From contig CM055102.1 in assembly GCA_029204225.1 (NCBI GenBank), positions 39,939,063-40,003,062 on the forward strand: a stretch of DNA of 64,000 nt, written 5' to 3'. A program made the position numbers and the translations under genes. Below, piece after piece: positions 1-10,051 of this stretch; within the stretch, counting starts at the first letter, position 1, and every line of letters begins with the position of its first letter. The stretch comes from Diphasiastrum complanatum. Lineage: Eukaryota > Streptophyta > Lycopodiopsida > Lycopodiales > Lycopodiaceae. The notes beneath the pieces were generated by a model. That model saw nothing but the letters and a program-made list of their open reading frames with translations. It ran no database searches and was not told the DNA's origin.

Positions 1-402
1 GATCTGATTTGTATTGACATGCTTGGCAGTCAGTTGTTGCTAATGCATTCGTCCATCTCACAACATCCATCTCTAAATCGTAGTGACCATCCTTGGCTTG
101 CCTTGGGTGATCTATCGTGTGATCTGTCATGGATGATCCGTCATTAGCCTTGGGTGCAAGTGGTTTCACCGCCCATGTGGTTGGATCGACCTTTACAGTC
201 TGCTCTTTGTTTTCAAAGGTGAGTTTCCTCGTACCCCAGTTGTGTACCTACTTGCGCAATCCTCAACCATGGTCTTCCCTTTAAAACACGGCATGCATAT
301 GGAGATTCATGGTATATCCATTATTACAAAGGTGATCACAAACTGCATGCCTGCTATTTTTACAAGGATATCGACAACCACACCCTTCAGTTTTACATAG
401 GA

Positions 403-816
403 TTAATCTGCTAGTTTGATGGCGAATCTTGCTGGCTTCAATCCCTGTAGACCCCACTTTTGGTATAAAGTAGTGGAGATCAAATTGACACTTGATTCTC
501 CATCTACTACTGCTGCCTCATCCTCAAATCTCTTGTGTTTGATTAGCAGGGTGATGTTGTGTTCCTCGCTTTCCCACGATGTCCCTATGTGGAGGACGTT
601 GCTAGTCTCTTCATAGCCCGTATAGTATTTGGGCTCTGGCGCTATTGGCTTTGTGTCCGCTTTGGCCCATTCAACCAGAAGGCTTTTAGCTTGTGGTACA
701 ATCCGCAGTAATTCCCCGAGGAGTAAACTAACACGGCTCGCCAGCAGGCTTGTGAGCCTTTCAGTGCGCAGTTCCTCGGGTTCCACTATGTGGAAAGGTG
801 GTTCATGACGATGCAA
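403..816 (-). pseudogene. Retroviral-type aspartic protease start (degenerate)
   Basis: The end of this ORF reads 'VVDGESSVNLIS', which matches the plant retroelement protease active-site region (normally D-[ST]-G-[AS]-[ST]). The second position of the triad differs (D-G-E rather than D-S/T-G), so the site looks altered. A stop follows at 403. The same frame resumes beyond it with protease-like sequence ('GVVVDILVKIAGMQFVITFV'). Confidence 0.5.
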
Positions 817-852
817 TCGATCGTTCTGATTAGTGCATAATGGTGAGCCCGT

Positions 853-1365
853 TCATGGTTCCCGTTCGTCATCAGCAGGAAGTTCTATAGGGTTATCCTT
901 TTCGTGCTCTTTTTTCCTCCGCTTGTGCACTCTGTAACCCAATGCCATATCTTCTGGTACTGTCTCCTTTCTTCCCTCACATTTGGATATGGCGCTGAAA
1001 TTGAGGGGTTGCTCATTAGTGACTGATGGTGGTGGTGAGGGAGCCACTTCCTTCCTCTTTTGTGCTCGCATAATGGCTAACACATGGGCATGAAATTGTT
1101 GCCTTTCTGTTGGCATCCCTGTTGGAACTGTTGCTTGTTGTATTGCAATGAAGTTCAATGGTGCGCTAGTCCCAGGTCTCAATGGACAATTCTTGTAGCA
1201 GTGTCCATAACCGCATTCTCGGCAGAAGGATGTATATTGCCCCTTGTAAGGACATTCAGCAATTCCATGTCCTTCACCACATCCGTAACAGCCATAATTT
1301 CTTTCGTCTTGACGCTGAGTTTGAGCTGCATAGGCTGCAATATATTCATTCATGGAAAGATCCAT
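853..1365 (-). pseudogene. Zinc-knuckle (nucleocapsid-like) fragment
   Basis: The 170-codon ORF carries a CCHC knuckle (C-x2-C-x4-H-x4-C, 'CYGCGEGHGIAEC') followed by a second Cys/His cluster ('CRECGYGHCYKNC'). These are typical of the RNA-binding C-terminus of Gag. A basic stretch ('HKRRKKEHEK') follows. It lies between the Gag-like and protease-like pieces, as expected for gag-pol order. The frame is separated from both neighbours. Confidence 0.6.
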
Positions 1366-1457
1366 ATATGGATCATCCGGCCCATACCAATGTTGCTGCT
1401 CAGGTTGAGGTGTACTGGCATCTCTGGTTATGCTGCTGTCAAGTTTACGTGGGCCAC

Positions 1458-2186
1458 CTATTGGTTGGCGCCGTCTGTGGTTAGAGTGGAAGCAATTGAT
1501 GATGATGATGCTATCGATGGAGTAGAATTATGGGTGGATGGATATTCGTCATTTGATCCCTCATCCTCTTCCTTGATGGCATCCTCCATAGCTTCTTGCA
1601 GAGTAGGGTACTGCTTCCGTCGCTTCAGTTCTCTCCTGATGCTACGTGGTAGTCCTGCTAGGAACCACATGATCACCGCATGATCGGGAGTTAGGACTGC
1701 ACTGCACTCGGATCGTAGATGTTTGACTTGCTCAATATCGTCTCGGACCCTTTCTCTTTTCTCCATTTTGACCTTGTTGAGCAGGAGAAATGGGTTTCTA
1801 GGAACTTCCTTGGTTTAAAACGCGTGATGAGAGCCGCTTTAACCGCTTCCCAGGTGGATTTCTCTTCCTCTAATAGGTTGAAAAACCAATCTTGAGCCAC
1901 CGCTACTAGTGACATAGGGAACAACATCAACTTCTCTTCAAGTGTCTGATCATCGTAGATTTCACAAGCTTGCTTGTAGATCTGGAGGAAGCAGATGGGA
2001 TCTGATAATCCATTGTATTTTGGTATCTCCATCCGAGGCGCCCTCTGGACTGCTTGCAAGGGAGCAACATGTATGGGGTTGACCCATTGGATCCATTTGC
2101 ATTGGTTCTGGTTCTATCTCTTGTTGTGCAGTTGCTAATCTGGGAAGGTGTGGTGCTTGATTCATGTCCTTCTTGCTACTGATCAT
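1458..2186 (-). pseudogene. Gag-like capsid region of the left-edge retrotransposon
   Basis: Three overlapping minus-strand ORFs (1962-2186, 1691-2059, 1458-1766) together give a Retrotrans_gag-like sequence. It includes a conserved 'IPKYNGLSDP' stretch, then 'AQDWFFNLL' and 'TWEAVKAALITRFKP', followed by the 'WFLAGLPRSIRREL' part and an acidic tail. The breaks between frames near 1700-1760 and 1960-2060 are frameshifts, so it is no longer one protein. In an intact element this would build the virus-like particle. Confidence 0.65.
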
Positions 2187-2381
2187 CCATATCTCAGATT
2201 CATCCGATGGTGGGGTCCAAGATAGTTGGATCTTGCTTGTACAATGGGATGCACTCTGGATCTTAAGGATCTGATCAATCTGATTGGCGGTGGTTTTTCC
2301 TTGATAACTACTCCTTAGACTGATTGACCTGAGACTTTGATAGTAGCTAGATATGGTGCAGATCTTTCCACTGATCTAGTC

Positions 2382-3182
2382 TGCGAGAGTTCTCTGATGC
2401 GAGGGTTGGCTGTGCGAGGGTTTTTTAGCTGTTTTGCAGACAAAAAAATTTGATATATCTCAGATAATTGGGAAGTAACTCTCGCAAGGATCACATGAGT
2501 TGAATCTGGTCTGGATCTGACTCTAAAAATCTCTGCAAGAGTTAACTCTCACAAGAAGTGAAAATTTCACTATTTGCGAGGGTTCAAAACCACTAATTTG
2601 GCTTGATCTTCACCGATACTTAGTACTAACTCTCGTAGGCTTCTTCACTAATGGAATTTGATATTTTAGATCGATTGAAATGGTCTGCGAGAGTTCTTTC
2701 TAGAAGGATTTGTTGGATCTTTACTTTTTAGTGATTTTTTTAGCACTTAGAACCAATTTTTTGCTTACTAAAATCAAACTAACTCTCGCAGACTCTTCTG
2801 TGTCCTGGTCTCACTTGAGATGGAAACTTTAGAATTTTTTGCGAGGGTTCTTGCCCACTAGAACTGAAATTTTTAGTGTCTGCGATGGTTCTTTGATATT
2901 TTCCCGTGTTTTTTATACTGGGAACTCTCGCACAGACAATTAGATAGTGAAGTAGCTCTCACAAGCTTCTCTGTGTCCTGGTCTCATTGAGATGGAACTT
3001 CAAAGGGCTCTACAAGAGTTTTGGTGAAGATTTGCATTTTTTTTGGATTTTTACAAGGGTTTTTTTTTTTAATTTTTATGATTTTTTCTCTGATTTTTGC
3101 AATATGCTTGGAACTAACTCTCGCAGGCTTCTATGCAGGTCTGAGACAATACCTTGGAGCTGTTGCCAGTCATGCGAGGGTT
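2382..3182. repeat. Interspersed 10-base motif TGCGAGRGTT in both orientations (about 17 copies)
   Basis: The motif TGCGAG(A/G)GTT or its complement AAC(T/C)CTCGCA, allowing one or two mismatches, begins at 2382, 2398, 2413, 2477(-), 2534, 2544(-), 2575, 2628(-), 2686, 2781(-), 2840, 2881, 2923(-), 2954(-), 3011, 3116(-) and 3173. The intervening sequence is AT-rich and not otherwise repeated, except for a 'TCTGTGTCCTGGTCTCA' block at about 2800 and 2970. The array fills the non-coding leader between the primer site and Gag. Opposite-orientation copies could pair as stems in the genomic RNA. Confidence 0.7.
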
Positions 3183-3462
3183 GTCTCTCACTGGTTTTGG
3201 AGAAAACAAAATCTGATGGGAATTTTGGCTCTTTTTTCCCCTAAAATGCAGATTGGTGTGTTTTTGTGGGTTTTCTCAAGTTTTAATTTGGATGTCAAGC
3301 CCTTTGAGAGATTGTTCAGGGTCTCCTCTACCCTCTCCCACCTCCTGCGCTAGCTGTGAACAGTTCAAACACAAAAAAATACATAAAACTATCTCTAAAC
3401 ACCCAAAAATCTACCTAAATCTACTCCAAAAAGCAATACAACTATAATAGTTAGTGACAACC

Positions 3463-3483
3463 TATCCCCGACATCGGCACCAC
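3463..3483 (-). other. Primer-binding site relic (tRNA-Asp-like)
   Basis: On the minus strand this reads GTGGTGCCGATGTCGGGGATA, close to the TGGCGCCGTTGCCGGGGA primer site known from plant Athila/Tat-type elements. It directly follows a minus-strand 'CCCTACA', a plausible LTR end, which places the 5' LTR at 3484 and rightward. Confidence 0.45.
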
Positions 3484-5218
3484 TGTAGGGTCGAAGATCT
3501 CGCATCGTAGTAGGTCTCCTACCTGTCAACAAGGGTTAGAACACTGGATAGGTGCCTAACTATGAATAGATGCTACTTTTAGATAGTTCTTTACTTTCTC
3601 TCTAACTCTATCACCACTAACACTACACACCCCTAACTCTACTCTACTAAAGTGATCATTCATCATGATTTTGTGTGAAAGAGAAGAGAAGAATAGAAGG
3701 GATAGAGAGAAGAAGAGAGAAAGAGAGAGATAGAGTGGAGAGGGAGGTTAGCTCAAAAGCTCAAGATGCATGCTAATGGAGAAACCATAACTATTAAACA
3801 ACAACATAGAAATGGAAACAATTAGAAACACACAACAAAAGCATTAGCATGAGTGCTTAGCAAATGAGGAGGCTTGGCTCTCCAATTTGGTAGAGTTTCA
3901 TCCTTCTCATTAAGCATGCAAAATAGAGTACATGAGGTGCCTTTTTATAAATGGGGAAGGCCCTTGCCCCAAAATACTATTGGTTAATATGTCCACTAAT
4001 CCTATCCATTCATCTTGGACCCAACTTGATCCAAAGGTTTTAAAAAAGTACATTGGATTTCACATGATTCATGTGAGTCTCCATTTGGACCCAACTCTAA
4101 AATAATAGACTTCTAAGTTTAAAATGACTTTGGGCCTCAAGTTTTATTTTAATTACAAAGGGGCCCAAGTCTATTATATATTTAGAACTCAACTTGCGTG
4201 CTCATTGGGTCATGGGCTTATACGCGCAGGATGCCATGCCCTCGCAACATATTTTATTAGCTGGTATTATTTATTTACAATATGTTGGGAATACCTTCAA
4301 CAATAATTGATTGAAATTGCAGTAGGAGGGGGCACTTTTTCAAAGGGAGATCATAAAAAATCCATACCCAGCCCAATAAGAATCCATTCAAGCACTCTTC
4401 TAAGAATTATGGCAAAAATAAGAGGAAATCCATCATATATTTCAGCTTGTAAAGATATCCAACAGGTTCAGACTACCAATTTAGAGTTATTTATGCTCAA
4501 AAAACCTCAAAAATACATTATTTTATGACTTTTTGAGACCCTTAATGGTGTCTCATCCTATCCAAACTTCATGAAAGCCTTATGAAAGAATCATTACACC
4601 TCTAAAAACATGAATGCAAAGTATTAGCCATGGATTTGATGAAAATCATCAAAAACATTAAAAACCCCATAAAAAACCATGTTTTTTTTGACCATTTTTC
4701 AATCTTTTGCAATTTCTTGTGGATCGAATCCACATGCAAGTGAAATCAGGATATATCTACTATAATTCAATTACATGCAAGCACTAAAAGTTCTGATTTT
4801 AGTCAATCATGGTCCATATAGCCCATTTCTAGCCCCAAAACCCAAAATTTTGGCTAAAAATCACTATCGAAGTCCCCTTTTGACTTTTCAACTAACATGC
4901 AATTGTTAGAATCAATCATCATGACTGGAAAACAACAAGTAAAAGTTTGGAAAACTTTCAAGATCAGTAGCTTCGATGAATTTCAAGCAAAAACATTGAA
5001 TTATAGTTGAAAAATATCAAAAAACCGTCAAAAATCCATTGATTCCCATCATTTTCTATGAGAAAAGTCCATAATCATGACCAATAGGTTGAAATTACAT
5101 CAATATCCAATAAACCACCTACTTGGAGGTCAACCTGGAAGCAAAAAGAAAAGAGATCCACCAAAAAGTTGCAAAAAACAAGAATCTCAACTCCACCTTC
5201 TGATTGATGTATTCCTAA
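3484..5218. other. Non-genic stretch: probable LTR plus AT-rich debris
   Basis: The plus strand starts TGTAGGG next to the primer site, so an LTR of the left-edge element should begin here. I could not find its right border or a second copy in the window. The rest is AT-rich with a purine-rich run (3660-3740) and no convincing ORF. Confidence 0.35.
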
Positions 5219-5230
5219 GCTCTGATACCA
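5219..5230 (-). other. Initiator tRNA-Met primer-binding site relic
   Basis: The plus strand GCTCTGATACCA is the exact complement of TGGTATCAGAGC, the standard plant LTR-element primer site. It implies a minus-strand element with its 5' LTR to the right, starting near TGATCGCC at 5237, and its body to the left. No coding remains of that element are recognisable. Confidence 0.6.
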
Positions 5231-7043
5231 CTATTATGATCGCCAAGTGATGATATTTTCAAATATTGTTACATGCAACCCAAAGGACACATGTGGAGCA
5301 AAACCACTCAACCAACAGAAAATGGCTAGTCAAAACTCTAACCACTTCACCCCCAAGCCAAGGTGACTGAATGCAAGAGAGGAGGGAATCTTGGCTTTTG
5401 AAATTCATTCAAGGCATGTACAAGCTACATGGTATCAAGATCAAGAGGAGGAAGTGGTGAAGACGACCTTTCACTCGAGGGCATGACGGGGTTCATGGTG
5501 CACTAAGGAAGGCTCGAAGGAAAACTTGACAAGAGTTTGGTTACAAAATGGCCTAGAGGACCCGAGAGCTCAACTCAAGGAGACTAAGCCAAACAAGCTC
5601 CTCAATGATGAGAGTGGAGCATTTTCCCCCCACCCACACCCTTTCCTTCTCTTTTGGCTTTGTTGGGTGGAGGGCCTTATGGACACCACCTAGCAAGCAC
5701 ATGGTCCCAAAAACAAGTGGCAACCCCTTATGGGGGCCACCTATCCTGAAATCACAGGGCCACCACCCTCCCTATGCCACCTCACCCAAGGATCACTTGG
5801 GTCACAACCCCCACGAACACTTTTAGTCACCTCCCTCAATCCTTTGGCCTTATGGCCCCAAGAAACTCCTAGAACTCCCTAAGGCTTCTCCTTAGGCTTG
5901 GGAGGAGGAGCAGACACAATTGTACGTTCAAGAGGAGGAGGTGGGAAAAGAAAATACAATTTTCCTCCCAAAAAGTAGTGGGAATGTTTCCTTTGCAAAA
6001 CAAAATTTATGTGTAGGTGGAATGCTCAGAATGGGAGAAGAGTCAAGGAGATGGATAGTAAGCCCACAGAGGCCTATACTTGCTACAAGTACAAGTTACA
6101 AATATAGATTGTGTACTACTTCTATCCCCCCCGCCCTTTCTTTCAAACCAAAACTTTTATTGACTTAGCTTTCAAGCATAGGTTCAAACATTTAACAACC
6201 TTTAGGAAATCTAAAGTTTAAGCTGCTTCAAACTTTTTAAGCTTTTCAAACATAAGTTTAAAAGATTTTTAAAACTCTTAAGTTTACAAAGTTATAAAAC
6301 TTTGTAAGCAAAAGTTTCATAATTTAGCTTCACAAAGGTTTTATAGCTTTGTATGATATATTTAATACTTAAGACGGTTAAGTTTCAAAACTTGAAAAAG
6401 TTTATGTATTTCAAGCTTTGTACATCTCAAGCTTCGTACTTTTGAAGCTTTGTACCTTTCAAAAATAGAAATCATAATTAAACTTCACTCCTCCCATTCT
6501 AAAGAGAAAGGACCAACAGACAACAGGCCTGCTATCGCATGTTGGCCTCCCCTCTCACGGTGCACAACGACTGGGCACCCGCAGCCGAGCGTGCATGCAC
6601 GGGTGCACGGATTTTTTTTTTGTTTCTTGGAAAAAAAAAACAAATTTTTTTGGACAGTAACAAACTGCCAAATTATTTTGTTTTCGGCTTCCAAAAGATC
6701 GCAAAATAGTCCTTATGGGCTATTTTATACACCTGTAAAAAAACAGAGATTTTTTGACGGTTCTACCTACATATTCCGACATGTAGATTCTCAAAACATG
6801 GCTTAAATTTTTCTGCAACCATAATGGCTACCAGAAATCATGAAAAATTGTAAAAAACAAACCTTTTAGCATGTGTACAAGGCCCAAAACCTATCCAAAC
6901 GACGTCGAAATCAAACGACCCGAAAAGCAAAGTTGTTCACATCGATCCAACGATGAAACCAAGCCTTCCAAACACATCAACAAGAATTTCAAACCAACTG
7001 AATCTTAAGTAGAAATTATTGCACCTTATTCACAATGATCGGT
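5231..7043. other. Non-genic stretch: LTR-like debris between two primer-site relics
   Basis: There are only short, low-complexity ORFs. The region lies between two minus-strand tRNA-Met primer sites, so it probably holds the LTR of one element (left part) and the remnant body of another (right part). A run of AAGCTTTGTA/CAAGCTTTG-like words at about 6200-6460 looks locally repetitive. I see no gene. Confidence 0.4.
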
Positions 7044-7056
7044 GGCTCTGATACCA
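7044..7056 (-). other. Initiator tRNA-Met primer-binding site relic
   Basis: The plus strand GGCTCTGATACCA is the complement of TGGTATCAGAGCC. Two bases further right the sequence TGTTAGAATC starts a plausible LTR (5'-TG at 7059). This marks a second minus-strand LTR element whose body is degraded. Confidence 0.6.
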
Positions 7057-8348
7057 AATGTTAGAATCTCCCTCGTCGTTTCGGTCATTGCTAAGACACA
7101 ATTAGGTGAGGAACGCTACGTTACCACCCATCCTAAGAGGTACTGCCACCTCTCCGTCGTGCACTGGAGCTATAGACCATCATCAAGCAAGTTCAGATTT
7201 CCAATAAGCCATTTCCATACCACCATACCTTACTCTCAACCCTCACCTACCTACATCATGAGGCTTAGATAATCCTTCTTACCTGACCACCAGTGGAAGA
7301 GCTCTCATTCTCCTACAAAGAATGAATTGCAAACTCATGTAGATCCACCTTTGTATACATAGTCTAGGTGGGGCCATCTCCAACCATGGGTGCCATGCAT
7401 GACCAACGACACACGTCAGTTGTGCACATTGACGCGAGTCCATAACAAAGGGTCGCCTCACACCAATAACACATTGACATGTGGCACTTGAAAGACTAGC
7501 ATTCTGTCCCATAAATGATACCGTCACCTTAGGTAATCTATTGCGTGCCCTTATGGGTACATAACAGTATGTCAAATGGTTGACAAGGGCTTAAAGTGGA
7601 ATTTGTTGGTGATTCTTGCATGATAAAAAAGACTGAGACCTTGATTGCCAAGGGCAAGAGACAATGTGAGATGTACAAACTTGATGGATGTGTTATTTCT
7701 AACCATGGGTGGTGTGAAGGCAAAGAAGCAAGTTGGTGACTTTATTCAATGTCAAAGTCACATAAGTTATTTTATTCTAGATCTAGCTCAAGATCTAAGA
7801 TGCTTTTCCATATAGTACGTTTGGATGTTCATTGTACTAGTGCTTTGAGTAATAGTGGAGCAAAGATGTTTGTGACTTCATGTTATATCCATGACCAAAA
7901 TATAGGATTCAGTATACTCCTAGTCTTGGATACCCGGTACTCCAGTGAATCAAGTTAATTAGCTATGCCACATCATAATGGATGTGACCCGTAATATTAT
8001 TAATGAACTTGTGAGGTCTAGACACACTAACTGGAGTTAGTACAAGGTTTTAGACAGTCAATGCATGTGTAGAGTATCAATAGCAAATGAATCTATCTAT
8101 AGGAGAGTTGGGACCTTGCATTACTATATGCACAGGAGGGTCTTAGGCCTATATAAGGAGGAAAAACTCGCCCTACTCCATTATTGTTTGGCTGCCAGGA
8201 CCTCTCTTTACTCACATGCTTCCCAATCCTTGGCTTGGGGGTGAAGATTCTAAAGATTGATTGGTTGCTTCTACTTGGTTGGGTGGTTTCTCCATAGTGT
8301 GTTCTCTATTTTCTTGTCTTGTAAGCAGCATCTCATGGAGCTTTCCCT
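7057..8348. other. Putative LTR and non-coding sequence upstream of a copia fragment
   Basis: The left end is the LTR start inferred from the adjacent primer site. The right part includes a TATA-like CTATATAAGG at 8150-8159 on the plus strand. I find no second LTR copy and no convincing protein. Confidence 0.35.
8150..8159 (+). promoter_or_regulatory. TATA-box-like site, perhaps of an LTR promoter
   Basis: CTATATAAGG is a canonical TATA-box form. It lies about 200 bases upstream of a plus-strand copia integrase fragment. It would fit an LTR promoter, but no LTR pair is visible. Confidence 0.3.
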
Positions 8349-8920
8349 TACACTTCCATTGATGACTTTAGTGGATATTGTTGGATCTATCTTCTAAACA
8401 GCAAGAGAGAAGTCCTTGATGTTTTTCTAGAGAGTCAATTGAGCATGAAGAACAAGTGCTTAAAGTTGGAAAATGGAGACGAAGACATATCAACAAAGTT
8501 CAAAGAGGTTTGTGTGGCACACGAGATCAAGAGAGAGCTTTCAAATTCAAAGATTATGCAAGGAGTGGAAGAGAACTCTTTGTGAAAGATCTAAAGCCAT
8601 GAGGGTGAATGCAAATCTTCCTAAGTCTTTTTTGGGAGATGTTTTGATGTGTGCTAACTTTGTTTGCAATAGGTGGTCAGATGAAGTCTTGGATGGTAAG
8701 AGTTCATTTGAGGTTCTTTTTGGTAAGAAGCCAAGCTTGGAGCATATCAACATCTTTGGTAGTACTTGCCATGCAACTCATCTAATGGATTCTTGATGGG
8801 AACCTTTGCTGGCTATAGTGAAGTAAGGGAAGCTTATAGAGTTTACATTCCCAAGTCAAAGAAAGTTCACATTTCTTTGGATGTTGTCTTTGAAGAGGAG
8901 TATGTGCTACAAATAAAATA
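8349..8920 (+). pseudogene. Ty1/copia integrase fragment
   Basis: Translation starting near 8349 gives 'YTSIDDFSGYCWIYLL', which matches the first-Asp block of copia integrases. After frame changes the 8473-8796 ORF contains 'LPKSFLGDVLMCANFVCNR' and 'GKSSFEVLFGKKPSLEHINIFG', the conserved end of the copia integrase core. The sequence continues past a stop with 'KKVHISLDVVFEEE', also copia-typical. The second catalytic block is missing or scrambled by a deletion near 8420-8560. Gag, protease and reverse transcriptase are absent. Confidence 0.75.
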
Positions 8921-9009
8921 AAAAAAATCAATAGTTTTGAACTTGAATAATTGAAAATTGAAAATCAAGAAAACTAGCTAACTAGTTATTAGAAGCTCAA
9001 CCTAGACTT

Positions 9010-9021
9010 GCTCTAATACCA
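9010..9021 (-). other. Degenerate tRNA-Met primer-site relic
   Basis: The plus strand GCTCTAATACCA differs by one base from the complement of TGGTATCAGAGC. It lies four bases before the left arm of the inverted repeat at 9026, which suggests that the arm is an LTR. Confidence 0.45.
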
Positions 9022-9025
9022 AAAT

Positions 9026-10051
9026 TGTCATGTGCCAATCATACCATCCTAACATTTGATCCATTCATTAGTATCACATTTACACAACAAGACAAGAAGT
9101 TGAGAAAATAGACAAGAATCAATAAAACTAGATGAGATATAAGAAGCTTATGACAAAGAAAGGTAAGAATCTCTATTATTGATGATCATTTATTACATAA
9201 GGCCTTAAGCTAGAGCATGATCAAGCTCTTATGTGATGGTAGGCACATGAATCACCTATTGGCAAAGCCATTTCTCTCATTGAAGAGAAGCTCCCAAATT
9301 TCATTAAAAAGAGTTTCGCTTTTGAAAATGAAGATAGTTCCAATTTTAGCACAACCTTAGCTATTTATAGTGGCCTGTTGGTGCTTCTAATATGAGTTTG
9401 GAGCCTTATTGGGCTAAATTGGGGCGTTTCACCATTATTCCAAAGGCTTCCATTAGCAAATATAGAGTGGGTGCTTAAAGCATCTTATTAATTATCATGT
9501 GCTGCATGTAATTAGTCCATGAGCTTACTAAATGCAATGATAAATATAGCCATGGAGCTAAATTAAATTAGATTCAGTCAATAGGACAGTTAATAAAGTG
9601 GCTCGAACAACCTCGCTATATTTGTGAATAGCAGAATTGAAATAATGGTTGGGAGGCCCAATTTAGCTTATAAAGGGCCCAAACTTATAGTAGAGGCACA
9701 AATGACCACTATAAATAGCTAAGGTCATGCTAAATTTGGAAAATGTTGTTCATTTGTCTAATTTTAAATTCTAAGTGTTCTTGAAGCTTATCTTTGAGAG
9801 CTTTCTTGAAGGTGTTTATGGTTCATGTGCCTTAAAACTACATGAGAGCATGCTCTAGAAATAGGCCCTATCTTGTGAACGATCACTAATGATGAATAAT
9901 GATACTTTACTTTGTCTATTTTGATAAAGTTTTGCTTCATTTATCCATCTTTTTCCATTTTTGCCTAATTTTCTTGATTTCTGGCATTTCCATGCTTATT
10001 TGATGTGCATGAATGGATTAAATATTTTAATGCTAAGATTGGCACATAACA
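9026..10051. repeat. Inverted pair of ~440-bp LTR-like repeats (foldback arrangement)
   Basis: The left arm (9026-about 9470) and the right arm (about 9611-10051, reverse complement) align over most of their length. Shared blocks include TGTYATGTGCCAATC at the outer ends, 'AGAGCATG', 'AGGCACATGAA', 'CCTTAGCTATTTATAGTGG', 'AAATTGGG' and 'CCATTATT'. The spacer is about 140 bp. Outer ends are TG...CA. The one-mismatch primer site beside the left end suggests the arms are LTRs of one family in opposite orientation. The alternative is a foldback DNA element. The arms are clearly diverged, so the pair is old. Confidence 0.65.

Larger units (their letters stand above)
1..3483 (-). mobile_element. 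Degenerate Ty3/gypsy-type LTR retrotransposon, internal part (runs off left edge)
   Basis: Reading the minus strand from right to left, the order is a tRNA-Asp-like primer site (3463-3483), a long non-coding leader (about 2190-3460), a Gag-like region (1458-2186), a zinc-knuckle region (853-1365) and the start of an aspartic protease-like domain (403-816). That is the normal 5'-to-3' order of a gypsy-type gag-pol. Reading frames are broken by stops and frameshifts, so the copy is dead. Reverse transcriptase and integrase would lie to the left of the window. The frame continues recognisably past the stop near 403 towards position 300. The primer-site type suggests the Athila/Tat side of Ty3/gypsy, which is inference. 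Confidence 0.7.

Noticed and set aside
2382-3182. CRISPR-like repeat array
   Set aside because: Words are 10 bases in both orientations with irregular spacing, in a plant retrotransposon leader; no CRISPR features.
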